Shown here: in pieces, positions 26,143-37,732 of the stretch
Numbering within the stretch: the first letter of the stretch is position 1
Layout: each line of letters opens with the position of its first letter
DNA from: Halocafeteria seosinensis
Lineage: Eukaryota; Sar; Bigyra; Bicosoecida
Reading direction: 5' to 3'
Length of the DNA: 64,000 bases
Assembly (NCBI GenBank): GCA_001687465.1
Contig: LVLI01000140.1
Coordinates: 124,001 to 188,000, forward strand
The notes under the pieces: generated by a model
What the model saw: the letters and a program-made list of their open reading frames with translations, nothing else
The model's database searches: none
Told to the model about the DNA's origin: nothing
Made by a program: the position numbers and the translations under genes

Positions 26143-28765
26143 TCAGAAGTACTCCTCCTCCTCTTCACTGTCGGAATCTTGAAAGGCAAAGTCCTCATCG
26201 GCACTAGGGAGTTCCGAGGAGTCTTCTCGCTGAGCACCTTCATTCTCGGAAACTTCTTGCTCACGCCTCTGGGCTGCGGGACTCGCATAAACCGTATCCG
26301 ATATACCGCTAGCTTCATGGTTTCGGTTCAGATTGTCAGTTTCTGATTCCTCCTCCCCACCAGCTTGGAGCTGATAGTCGTTCATTCCAACCTTGGCACT
26401 CTGAGATGCCTCTCCGAAGTTTTCGTGGTCGGCCCCATACTCTGCGTGGCTGCCGTATTCAGAACCAGAGGGTCCAACACTCCGACCATCCGAATCATAC
26501 ATGTGCCATTCTTCATCCTCTCTTTGGAACTCATTTTGTCTGATTCCTGTAGCCTCCTCCATTGAAGAATGCGGGGCAGCATCATCAGACTCGGCCTCAT
26601 TCTTTGGCAGTTCGTTCCGGACTGCGGGCTTGGACACAGAGGTCATATTTACAAGCTCCGAATGTATGCGCTCAATTTCATCATTCATTTCATCTGTAAA
26701 CGTCGTCTCAGCCAGGAAACTTAATTCTTCTTTGACATAGTCGTACCCTTCCCGGAGAAAAGCAGCCATAGGCTGTACTTTTTCCTTGGTCAACTTCTTG
26801 ACGGTGTCAAGTTTCTTTCTCAACTTGGTGACTTTCTCGTCCTGCTTCGAATTTGCGCTTTTTATTTTATTATTTTCGTCTCTCAGCTGTTCGATAGTAG
26901 CATTGCTCTCACGCTGGGACTTCCTCAAATAATCTAATTCCTCTTCCATCTGCCTCGTGTCAGACGTCCGAGACACTTCGGCTTCGCTGGACTGGTAGTA
27001 TTTCTCCAGCAAACTAGAATATTTCTCCTCCAACGTTTCATATGATTCCTGTTATAACAAATAGGTAAAATGACCAGTTTTCATGGGTCTTTGTAGAAGC
27101 AGGCAAATGGACTAACCTGGTACGCAGCAAGTTCCGAGGCATAGTTCTCCTGCACTTTGGTAGATGATAAAGAACTTAGGACACAATCAATGGTATGAAA
27201 TCGCATATCATCATTACCTTAATGGTTTCTTCATTGGCATTAACTTGATGCTGCAAAAAGAAAAATAAGCAAAATCTAGCGTCAATGATTATTTGCCCGC
27301 AAACAAGAGCTCCTGGTTACCTTTAAAGAGCTTATCTGTCGTTCATAGCGCTCCTGCGAAACAGATGCTTATCTTAGCACACCACAAGGCCCTTGGGGAT
27401 AGCTTAACCATGTTTTCACATACAAGTTTTGCCTCCAGATCGCCAACTTTCTGCTCCGAATAGTAAAGCTTTCTCTCATACATTTCTTCTTCTTTCCTTT
27501 TGTTCTGCTTCAGTTCTTGGTACTTATTCTTTAACTTTTCATGAGACTTAGTTTGACTTTCCGCTTGTCGCTTCAATTCATCAATTTCCTCATATTGCTC
27601 GCTAAGTTTCGCCTCTTTTTCTGAGAGCTCTTGCTCAAGTTTTTCAATCTGCATACGTAGCGTCCTTTCATAAGTCGGAAGACCTTACAGGACACAAGTA
27701 CTTACCTCGTCCTGAGGAAAGAGAGAAGGCAAAGTCGTGAAGTCCAATGTTTTCGTTTGGGCAGAGTTTATAGTTTTCTCAAACGTACTCTCCGGTGTGG
27801 TGTCTTGTTGTGGCTTTGATTCCACTGCACCGCTTTCCTCTGCGCGAATATTGGGCAGCGTGCCCCCTCTAGAAGTAGCGCTTATCACCTTGCTGCGATA
27901 ATTCGAGTGTAGAGCATTTGATAGTTCCTCATTTTTCTGTAGAAGGAGCTTATTGTGCTCCTCAAGCTCGGTACACCTTTGTTTCAGCTCGGCTAACTGC
28001 AATAGCGAATCGACGGTATTGCAATATTACGAACGGAATCCTAAGACTAGGTTTAGCCTACCATTTCCTGGTCCTCTTCGGATGTTTCAGTCGCGAAACG
28101 CTTTGGAGCACCAATCCCCTTCCGCAGAAGCATATCATCTATTTGTTCTGAGGTCATTTCAGTCATGGTCGTTAAGTTCCGTCGTAATATTTCATTTGTC
28201 TTCTGTTGGTTGCGTAGCTGCAGAATTCCCAGAAGCGTGGCGGAAGTGCTATCTCGAGCGATAACCAAATGCCATATAGCCCAGCGGGATGAAGGCCCTC
28301 ATTGAGCCAGGAACTTACCTCTTTCGTCAATTTCTGAATATATCGACTGCGCTTATCTTCTCGTTGCGCAGCTTGAAGGAATGCTACTTTCTGTTTCAGG
28401 TGGTTTACAGATTTCATGAGCGCCCTCTCTTTCTGTTGGTGCATCGCTGACAGCTGCTCATACAGCGTATCCTGAGGCTGCGATGCAGCATATTCCCCCA
28501 TATATCCGGCAGATGTCCTAGCTGAGTCCATTTTCTGCTCCGGCAATGAGTGTCCTGTTTGACCAGAATGTTGAACCACTGCTGTATGGGAGGTCGATCG
28601 TTTCCCAGAGTCATATACCGCGGACCTCTGATACGTCGGAATCCCCACAGAGCTTGTCGACGTTGTCTCTTGGGTGGAATACGTCCTATGCCTGCTACCA
28701 GCGGCGGCAGCTCTGGAAGCTGCGCTGGAGCTTGGTCGCATCACAGGGTATTCATTGGTATGCAA
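26143..28765 (-). CDS. Coiled-coil protein of unknown family
   Basis: Eight exons, 28765-28319, 28217-28062, 27996-27706, 27648-27424, 27353-27321, 27250-27218, 27149-27117 and 27048-26143. All seven introns are phase 0 and 57-101 bases long, and three consecutive exons are only 33 bases (11 codons) each. The N terminus is Ser/Thr/Arg-rich and disordered. From LKQKVAFLQAAQ onward the protein is nearly continuous heptad coiled coil up to LRKKLDTVKKL. A short compact segment follows (KVQPMAAFLREGYDYVKEEL), and the acidic tail ends in DSDSEEEEEYF. No enzyme or known domain is seen. Such proteins are common in centrosomes, basal bodies and tethering complexes, but that is only a guess here. The 11-codon exons add one or two heptads each and would be easy targets for exon skipping. 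Confidence 0.72.
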
Positions 28766-29179
28766 ACTTAATTTCTAATTCTAACTAGGCACAATAGTGT
28801 CGCTTGGACTATTTGCTAAAGATCAATGAAGAAAGCAATGGTTCATTGCTTCCAATCGCCGCATGCAGTTTATAACATCAGTGTGAAGATGAGCAGAAGC
28901 GGCCGTTAAAGCACTTCCGGGATGGATTTGCCCGCTGGGACCCTGGTCTATGGAGCAATATTATCCGGCAGATCTCAGTACTTGGGGCGAATTACCATGT
29001 GAAAGAGTGTCCATTTATTTCACAGACTTAATACCCAGGTAGTTTCAAGAAATGCATCTCTGTACAAGTCTGTAACGTACAACACAACGTCGGCAGCGTC
29101 GTACTAAACACAAGACAAGAATGCTTAACAAAAACTATACAACATCGATGAAAACTGTACAATATGCCCGAAATTCAAC
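28766..29179. other. Intergenic
   Basis: The promoter of the coiled-coil gene and the 3' flank of the duplicated-domain gene. Nothing else could be supported. Confidence 0.5.
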
Positions 29180-30911
29180 TTATGGGACATTACATGCAAC
29201 ACCAGCAAGAGTGGCCAAGGGTCCTGCAGTTGATAGGGGGGCTACTTCGCAATACTGTCGCTGAGAGGTTTGCTGCTGAATCAAAGGAGGCACAGGATCT
29301 TCCTCGTGTCTTCTCGTACCCACGAAGTGCCCAGCATAACGACCAGCAGGAGGAATAATGTCTGTCATCTGCGCCTTGGCTGGAAACGCAGTACCCTCAG
29401 GTTCTTCGCCAGAAGCAGAGCGCTTTCGCGCAGCATGTAGAAAGCCTGAAGCAGAAGCTTGTGGCAATTTCTTTATGTGAGTCCTGTAACTTGCTTTCAT
29501 CTCGCTTATGCGACAGCTAAGAATCTTGCCATTGCGTCCATAGCAACGCCGGGCAGCTTGCCCAACATTTTTCGAGGCTCTCAAGACTGGTGCCTTGGTG
29601 TGAAGGTTCAAGACTTGCAAGTAACTCAGGAAAGGAATAGGAGGTTGCGGCGAATTAGCATCTACGAAGCGCTGAAGGAAATCTTTGTAGGAGTACACTT
29701 GTACGTCTTCCGGGTCCCACGTAGGTAGGATATCGTTTGCTTTCGCCGGTAGATCACCTCCACACTCACAGTCGAAGAACTCGCGAACAACATCTTTGCC
29801 GTAAAGATGTTCAAGAGTCTCAGTAACAGCAACACCCTCCGTAATTGGCCCATTCTCGACCTTCTTCAAGTCGTAAAGGGCATGCGCGAGACATGCGCCA
29901 CAGTTTATGCATGCTAGAAAATCTCCCTGTGAACCGAATTTATGCATGAAGAACGTCTTGATGCAATGCTTCTTGTAAACGAACACCTGATCTTCCTCAG
30001 GATTCAATCCGCTTGCGGCTGCGTCGCCGAATCCTTTCTGGAGGACTCCAGAAGGGGGAGAAGTTGCAGGTGACACAGATTTTTGGCGCTGATAATCCTT
30101 CAGTACACTATGAGGCAAAAGCCTTCGTTTTTTCATGTGATAGAAAGTCCCAGCTATACTCCTCACAAAGTGCTTGTTGACACGTTCCTCTGGAAGTCGT
30201 CCAGTGCCCGTCAAGGAAAACAACGGCGGTCCTCCTATTCCTTTCGTCTGAATACGAGGAAGTCCCCTTACGTTGGCTCTAACACACCGTAGCGGTTTAT
30301 TAAGAGATTCCATCCGAGTTTTGATCGTCTTTTCTGGGCTAGTGTTATCTTCCATCATTTCGACATGCCCCTTGTAGCCTTCTTCAACATTGCTGAGGGC
30401 ATAAGCGTGGATTACGCCAAATCTCATGTAGGATCTTCGTCCCGATTGGCCGACATTTTTCGATGCTGCAGTCAAGAAAGAAAGGAAGGCGATAACAATA
30501 AGCTTAGAAATCTGTCTGAAAAAGAGGATGGAAAAACATACCATGGAGGGCTGATCGGCTAGTGTGTAAGTTGAACGTGCACGAGAGCTGCTTCAGACAC
30601 TTCACTTCCTCTGCGTTCTTGGAACTAGTCGAGCAGCAATCTACATCAAATATTTCTCTGATGATGTCTGGTACCGCGTGGACAGTGTAATTGCGCTCAT
30701 TCACCCATACACCTTGGCTTGTAGCCCCCAAATCGTTCTCTCCTCCACAAATGCTGTAGGCCAGGCACGCTCCGCATTTTGTACAAGCAAGAAATTTGGT
30801 CACACCGTCCCCCTGTTTGATACCAAAGATCAATATATGATGGTCCCGGTGAACGATGGGCTCATTTGCCAGGCAATGTGCGCGTTCAGGGTGAACGGGG
30901 CTGTGGCTCAT
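29180..30911 (-). CDS. Unknown protein with two copies of a Cys-rich (CxxCGAC) domain
   Basis: Two exons, 30911-30542 and ~30465-29180, giving about 551 residues. Two copies of the same ~150-residue unit can be aligned. Each has a His-rich start (HRDHHILIFG / KKHCIKTFFMH), then FLAC-x2-CGACLA, then (I/V)-(I/V)-RE-(I/F)-FD followed by a Cys pair, then FNLHT/LNLHT and ASKNVGQ-x2-RR-x-Y. The C-x2-C-x2-C cluster plus the later Cys pair suggests a zinc site. I do not recognise the family; yippee/CULT-type zinc folds are a distant comparison only. The intron falls at the ALH/ASKNVGQ border of copy 1, but copy 2 has no intron at the equivalent place. The start is the ATG before SHSPVHPERAHC; an upstream exon is possible. 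Confidence 0.65.
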
Positions 30912-32000
30912 TGTTCTTGTGACCAGCAAAAAGGAGCCAGCTTGCACGCGAACAGGTGTTGGACCGTCTCCTTGTGAAAACCGTGTTCTGCAGCCATAAA
31001 TTAAGTAAATAATTGTTATCAAGTAAAAGCACAGGAGAGTTTGAACTGTATAGCACAGTGCAACGCGTTGCATCAACTGAAAAAGCGTGAACTAGCACCG
31101 CTAGCCGTTTCGTCGACCGACTACCGAGGCCCTCTGAGGGGGCCAAGACATACTTTCACCCCAATCACCACAATATCCCAGTCCCTCTTTCAATGGGGAC
31201 AGTCCAAACTATCCCAAAGACACGGATGATCGTCAATGCAATGCTCCTGAACCCCTATATTACCCTGAACAAGTGAAAAAACCTACTCGGGCAGATCCCG
31301 GACCGGACTCGGCAAAACCGCGCCCCAGCGGACTTTTTCGGCTACAAGCCGCCCAGTTTCGATCCGTGCAGTCCCCATCGATGCCCCTCCCCTTGTGCTT
31401 CCCTTTGGCTTTGACCCCAACTTGGGGCCCTTCGCAGAGCACTAAGCGTCGCTTGCGTATGCAATGCGACATAGGCCAATTATAACGCTCCTATCACGTT
31501 CTCATAATCACCAAATACATGGTCAAATAATTCCTCACGATGAACCCTACTTGGGCTCGTACAGAGACCGAAGCGGAGGGTACTGGGAACGTACCTGTGC
31601 AGCCCAGTTTCGATCCAGCTGCTGGACAGCACGTCGGCCGGCGCGGGGGCTGAACTGGTTTTTAGCCCGTTAGCTAAGAATTTCAGGTCACTAAACGAAG
31701 TCTCTTGTGAATTGCCACTTTCGCTTGCTTGAACAAATGGCTGTTTCTCTTCTTCACGACTACAGTATACAAGTCCTGTCTGATTTTCGTCTGTGGTCGA
31801 TGGAAAACAAACACGGACTGAGTCGGACTCCGTACCCGGGTACGCCGGGACTCGGACAGCTGGGACCGGTGCGCACTCAACTTGAACCCCAAAGATGCTC
31901 CGACCGGACTTTTCGCGGGCGAGAAAACCACCAAACACGAATTTCCCATGAGTATTGAAGTCGAAGCTGTGCTTGGACGTGTGGTACATTGTGGTAGCTA
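30912..32000. other. Intergenic, divergent promoters, GC-rich blocks
   Basis: Lies between two divergently transcribed genes. Two GC-rich blocks (31290-31450 and 31830-31930) share CCCAGTTTCGATCC-like and CCGGACTTTT-like words (for example 31351 and 31612). A 190-codon minus-strand frame (32052-31480) begins without an ATG. Its first ATG lies 12 bases from the GPX start on the other strand, so it is not called. Confidence 0.45.
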
Positions 32001-33113
32001 ATGGCCTTTGTGTTGCTTTCGAGGGGAGTATTGTTTGCCCACGAAAGTGCAAAGGTAAGCCTGACGCGTGCGTGCAAGAGGAAGCCAGAACCCGGACGCT
32101 TGCCTCATTTACGGATGCTCTTCGGCTACAGTTTTTTGGTAAGAGGCGTCTCTTTCAAGGAATCAGAATGGCATCAACAACAGGAGAAGCGGCTGTCGAC
32201 CAGCAACACCACAAACAGCCGGAAAACCCTACAACCGTGAAGGACTTCTACGTGAAAGACATCAAAGGTAGGGCAGCACTTAATTAACCGAATGTGTTAA
32301 ATTGTGTCTCGTACGGACTACTTTTCAAGACTCCAGGTAATGATGTGAAGGTTGGAGACTACCTGGACGGGAAAAAGGCGGCTTTGATTGTTAATGGTAC
32401 GTTTTCTCGCTGAAGTATAATGCTTGTTTCGTGGAGACCAAGTCTCATTCTCCCATTGCAGTGGCGTCGAAATGGTGAGCTGGCAAGACATTACGAACGT
32501 GTCTCAGGAAATTTTAATTTTTCCGTATCTGTGCAGTGGATTCACCAAACAGTACGAAGGTCTACAGAGCTTGTATCAAACATACCAAGACAAGGGCTTC
32601 ACTGTGGTAAGACTTGAACGGGACGACATGGTGTGTCACTCTGGTTTTACTGCTTAATTTCTACTTCTTCAACAGTTAGGATTTCCATGTAATCAGTTTA
32701 TGGGGCAGGAACCGGGAACTGATGAACAAATTCAGGAATTCGCGTGCTCCCGCTTCAAAGTTAGCTTCCCGCTGTTTTCGAAGGTACGAGTCTAATGCCC
32801 CGTAACTAGTTGTACCCAATCTAGATTTTTCTCGTTAACTTGCAGATTAATGTCAATGGAAATGACGCTCACCCCCTGTATGAATACATGAAGAAAGAGC
32901 GCCCCGGGCTGATGGGATCGAAAGGAGTGAAAGTAAGTCCACTTGCGTACGACAGTTCCTCGCACGTGTATTCTGACGTTGCGTGCAATAACTCTGGTAC
33001 AGTGGAACTTTACAAAGTTTCTCGTAGACGGGGAGGGTAAAGTAATAAAGCGATTTTCTCCGAACGACGAGCCGGCTTCACTCGAAAAAGACCTAAAGCC
33101 CCTCCTAGAATAA
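32001..33113 (+). CDS. GPX: Glutathione peroxidase, cysteine type, with targeting presequence
   Basis: Eight exons: 32001-32054, 32132-32267, 32337-32396, 32462-32474, 32537-32606, 32676-32783, 32846-32932 and 33003-33113. The fourth is a 13-base micro-exon, and the splice after it builds the active site VASKCGFT with Cys in the peroxidatic place, as in plant/yeast GPX rather than animal selenocysteine GPX. Other family marks are LGFPCNQF (Gln of the triad; the resolving-type Cys is present), [13 protein letters not shown] and [10 protein letters not shown] (Trp of the triad). Such enzymes usually use thioredoxin to reduce lipid or hydrogen peroxides. The first exon plus the start of the second encode a basic, acid-free leader ([18 protein letters not shown], then [12 protein letters not shown]) before a second Met at 32168. 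Mitochondrial or plastid import, with a cytosolic form from the second Met, is therefore plausible. 212 residues long, 182 from the second Met. Confidence 0.92.
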
Positions 33114-33212
33114 CTTGCCACCAATAACTCTGAAGATGATGACACATGAAGACACCGTTGCTGGACTTCCTCCAGAAACATGGAATTGTCTGAGACATAC
33201 ATTGTCGCTCCT

Positions 33213-36200
33213 CTAAATATTGTTGTCAAGACTGTTTGCTGAACTTCCTAAGCGTGTAAGCTCTTGCCGTAACTCGTTTAGCGTCGCTACTTCAGGGAAG
33301 ACACAACGATCATCATACTTCCTGATCAATTTCGTTGTTATGGTTTCATTGTTTACCTCGACATGTCGGGGACTATCCAATTGAAACCCCTGCCGTTCAA
33401 GCCGTACAGCTGCCGCTTCGGACACCATAATTTGCATGGGTATCCCTTTACTCTCCATAGCATTTGCGACGATGGTGTCTTTACCCCATACAAAATACCG
33501 CGGACGTCTCCACCCTATCACTCCGCCCACAGCTGAACCCACATGAATACCAATTCGCATGGTGAAGTCTATTCCTACTTCCGCGGACACATTCATAATC
33601 TCATCTATCATATCTAGTGCATACAACGCAACTTTTCCTGTGTGGTCAAGATCCTTCCCATGTTCGTTTGCATGATCAGCGAAATTTTCCCCTCCAGAAG
33701 ACTCCATTCCCCCAAGAACAATAAATGCGTCTCCTATCGTTTCTACTTTGTACAAGTGGTATTTGTCTAAATGGTAGTCGAAAGCCCGATAGAGTTTGTC
33801 AAGCAGTTTGATCACTTCTTCAGCTTGCAGCTTGCTGGATAGTTCCGTGAATCCGCATATGTCACTATACAGGAAGGTAACTTCCTCGAGTTCTTCTTGC
33901 ACTAATTCCCCTTTCATGAGCTTTTCAGCGTGCCGTTTAGTAGGCAACATGTTTAATAGAAGATTTTGGCACTTCTTATTTTCCGCAACTGCTTCTCTTT
34001 TAGTTAGAAAGAACATTCTGTGTTTCTTCTCCTGCGCGAAGGCAAGGGCAGTTGATATCATACCTGCGTTCAGAGACTCCACTATTAGAGCGGACCTCAT
34101 CAAGGGGTTCAGTCCCGGGGCAAATCCGAAACAAAGGCAAAATACAGAGGTGCCGAACAGATTACTTGCCACTAGCAATCCCAAAGGGTACCAGACATAT
34201 GAAAAACCAATCGTAACCAACATTACAGTGTGAGAGTTAAAGAAGTCCACGTCAAACAAGATGACACTTCCAAGCACTAGGAATGTACTGCATCTCAGTA
34301 TTGCTCCCGAGGTTATCGCATGGGCAGATGACACACTCTTAAAATGTGTAGTCATAGCAGCGAGTCCCAAACACAGGATGTAGGTAAGCAAAAGAACAAC
34401 CAGGGGAATTTGTGTCGACGTAGAGACCTTGCTAGCCTCCATATAGAGGGCAGCACGGAAAAGAACTACAATGGTCAAGAGGCCACTAAACAAACACAGC
34501 CGGAGCAGACTGATAGCCATAGATTGTTCCATCTCGATCCTATACCCTCTCTCAATATCTTTGTCTTTGAAAGCCAGCGTCCAGTGGTTGTGAGGCTTCA
34601 TTTCTACTTGAACGATAGATTCCAGGTCAGGATCTTCGGGTTGAATTCCAAAGAACCTTCCTGCTCTTTTCAAGAAACTTGACGACTTGAAGGCTGAAAG
34701 CTTTTCTTTCCAACTGTTGGATTTGGCTGCTGGTTTCAGTTTTGGAGAGTGTGGTGTTGCGACAAAATCTGTGGTGCTCTTCCTTCTGCTCACTGAGGTT
34801 GTATCCTGCGAGACATCCTTCCGTGCACAAGGAAATATTGGCAGGCTCTTAGTTCGCGTTAATGATGGCTTTACTGTCGGTTCCTCGAAGGTAAGTCTAG
34901 AGGAGCTAAATGCTGTGTTAACTTCACCAAGATTCTTACGAGAGCCGCTCTTACGTAATAGACGCCGTGGAGCTCTATGGCTCTTGAAGATGGATTTTGC
35001 TTTCATTAGAAGAAATGGCACACTTTGAACCTGCTCTAACCCTGAACGTGTTCTTCGGTTTCTAAGATTTTCCGAAGTTCCATTAACGTCTTGCAACCAC
35101 AGAGTCCGTAACTGGCCCTTCCCTTTGACACTTACGACTCCGCGGGGAATGAGGAGCAGTTTGGAAGATTTGGACAAAATTCCGTGAAGAACCTCAGCAG
35201 CGTATTCGGTCAGTTGAATTTTCATTGACTCGCTACTCGAGCACATTCGAGATGCCACATTTACAGTATCTCCAAAAATATGCCAATTTCTCGTCCTCGA
35301 TCCAATCACCCCTCCTGCTACAGGCCCTGAACGTCCCCATATGGAAAGTACAGCAGGGATGCAGCAAACGGAATAGAACACCCAAACGTACCTGAATGAA
35401 TTCCGATACGTATTTTCAGCTTTTCCTCGTGAATCATATACTTCTTTGACCGCACTATACTCAACATTTCATGGGCTATTTTAGCAATCCTCTCAGAATG
35501 ATCAAATGCTTCCACGGGGGCACCTGCTACGCACAGGTACATCTCCGCGATAGCCATAACCTTGTATGCTCCGTACCGTTCACAAACATGATCGAACAAC
35601 GTGTATAGCTCGTTCAGCGTTCGCACGAGATTCATCGATCCTCCGAGGCTACTGAGTCGAGGTAGATCTTCGATGTAACAGAAAAGAACGGTTACTTCGG
35701 GATAGTAGAATGCAATAGACTGATTAACATTCGGGACGAAGTTGGTCGATTCTTCCGTCAACTGGGGAGACAAAACTGGTACAACGGTGGCCTCACTAGT
35801 CAGTGAAAGACTTGGTGCAGAAGGCAATGAAGGCTGCCGTTGAGGTGAACACGCTTCTCTCGACTTGGCCTTGATCGTACCTGCGGTGCTTTCTGTGTGC
35901 GTCGTGGCCTGTGTACAGTCACCATTGGGATTTATTTCAGAGTGATGTGCTTGGGTGTCCCGTTCTGTACCATCATTGGAATCGCTATCCGATGATTCCT
36001 CTATAACACTGGCTTCATTCAAGAATTTCACGCTATCTTCCTTTTGTGTACTCTTTTTCTCCGGAGTGTGGCTCATTTGAAATGCAGAAGTAGCTCGCAT
36101 TGGTTTCCTGCTTTCAACACTATTGTGCTCTCTCGTATGAATCTTTGTGCCACCTGGAACAGCCGTTTGGGATCGCTTCAATGTGTAGAGTTCGTTAGCG

Positions 36201-37276
36201 AGATGAGTCATCGACTTAGTGGTGGAGACACGATGATAATTCTTGAATTCAATACTGCGAATACCATATGGTATTGTTGGCGCTTGGTCATCGTGGTTAT
36301 CCTGAGCCGGAGCCGTTTGCTTTTGGGCCTGCTTCGTGAAACCTTCGGAGCTGGGAACCGACGCGCTCGCTGTGGTCGCAAGTATGTTTTTGATCTTTCG
36401 AGGGAGCATATCATTTAAAAGCTGATGTCTTCTTTTGTTGTCGTGGCTTATATTCACCAGTTGAACAAAATCGTACCTCAGCTTCCTCTCCATGTAAATG
36501 GCCAGAACTGCGGAGCCTACAGTAGCGAAACCCATTGATATGAAATTATCCTGTTTTTCTTGGTACGACAACTCTTCTCCAAAATACAGGCTTAAAACCA
36601 ACACGACAATAAACGCCACTATCGCAATACGGACTACGATCACGGCTACAGGTACCGTCGTATATAGCATAATCAGAAGCAATAGTTCCGTGGCCACGAT
36701 CCAGGTACTACCAGGAGCGTAAAGGAATTCGAACCTATCGTCATCGGCGTCCCAGTACTTTTCTGAAGGCCGATCACTAGAAGATATCGCAATGATGGCT
36801 GCCACAATAAGCAGCTGGGCAGTGAACGAACATAACAGAATAAGCTGAGTGTTGTTCCATGTCCTCTTTCTGTGCTGCGTCTCGGCTAAGAGAACAAAGG
36901 AAACAATATTTATGGATATGGAAATCAGGCGCAGTATAAGCAGCCACTGCCACGTTTCCTCTGCGAATCGTAGTACTGCCTCCAATGTCGTTGTCAATGC
37001 CAATGCGATTGCTGTGGCCAGCGTTGCTAGGCGACCAATTTCTCGAGCTTGCAATTCTGCATATTTATAAAATAATTTCTCCACTCTTTCATCTTTGAAT
37101 CGAAGGTTTAAGCAGGAAGTTCCTTTCGTTTTGTTTTCCAAATGTGTCAATTCCTTCTCTTCACGTTGCTGCCTAGCAGCAATGGGCTGAAGAAGCTTGA
37201 GTGAGTGGTTGTATTCATGTCTGACTAGAGTATCTGAAGTCCAGGCGTCGTGGCCTGGGGCCACCTTTGTTGCCAT
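33213..37276 (-). CDS. Two-domain transmembrane class III nucleotide cyclase
   Basis: Two exons, 37276-35392 and 35326-33213, joined over a 65-base intron, about 1332 residues. Layout: a membrane block of about six helices, first catalytic domain (C1), basic linker, second membrane block of about six helices, second catalytic domain (C2), i.e. the plan of animal transmembrane adenylyl cyclase. C1 has lost both metal-binding Asp (VLFCYIEDL and IAEMYLCVAG) but keeps the Asn/Arg transition-state pair (DTVNVASRM). C2 keeps both metal Asp (FLYSDICGFT and ETIGDAFIVLGG) but has replaced the Asn/Arg pair (DTIVANAMES). One composite active site would result, with roles swapped relative to animals. The Glu before TIGD in C2 is guanylyl-cyclase-like, but with swapped roles the purine pocket lies in C1 (NWHIFG), so cAMP versus cGMP cannot be told. 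The start is the first ATG; a GTG 10 codons upstream is in frame. Confidence 0.88.
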
Positions 37277-37732
37277 ACTTTCGTCTGCGCTGGTCCGGAC
37301 GCTCACTCAAAACATGTGGCCGAACTGCAAGTTGTAACGGACCACTTTCGTGGATTCAACTCGAACTCCTCACCATGTATCGCAGCTGTAAAGTCGTTTG
37401 ACAACGCGTTGCCGGCGCGGGGCGGGGGGTCCCACTGGAACGATGAGCCGTCGTACGCGATCGAATACAACAAATCTTCAAAAAGGACGAAATACTCTAT
37501 TCCGCACATATTTGATACTACCACAAACCTGTGTGATTGTTGCCATGATGGCGCACCGTGTAGCCCGTGGCCTATGGCGTTGTGCGCCACCGTACAAACA
37601 ATTCGTCGACTTTTCCACTCCATCGTAGCGATTCGCAGGTGTTTTAGAGGCTTCATGGCAGAGATTGTTGTTCAGGAAGAAGGATGTAATATAGTTTTTC
37701 GGAAAGTATAGCGACTTGTCCGGATAGTCACG
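37277..37732. promoter_or_regulatory. Divergent promoter region, cyclase / MORN gene
   Basis: A 456-base gap between two divergent starts. A TAG in the MORN frame at 37709-37711 supports the MORN start at 37733. Frames of up to 153 codons cross the gap without protein features. No clear core promoter element was seen. Confidence 0.45.

Noticed and set aside
31480-32052. 190-codon minus-strand frame upstream of GPX
   Set aside because: No start codon at its 5' end, and its first ATG is 12 bases from the divergent GPX start; no family features.
32462-32480. TGA following VASKW in the GPX gene, suggesting selenocysteine GPX
   Set aside because: A GT donor inside GGTGAGC removes it. The spliced codon is TGT (Cys) in VASKCGFT, and all later exons keep frame.
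37250-37711. 153-codon plus-strand frame before the MORN gene
   Set aside because: It ends in TAG directly before the MORN start, has no protein features and overlaps the divergent promoter.
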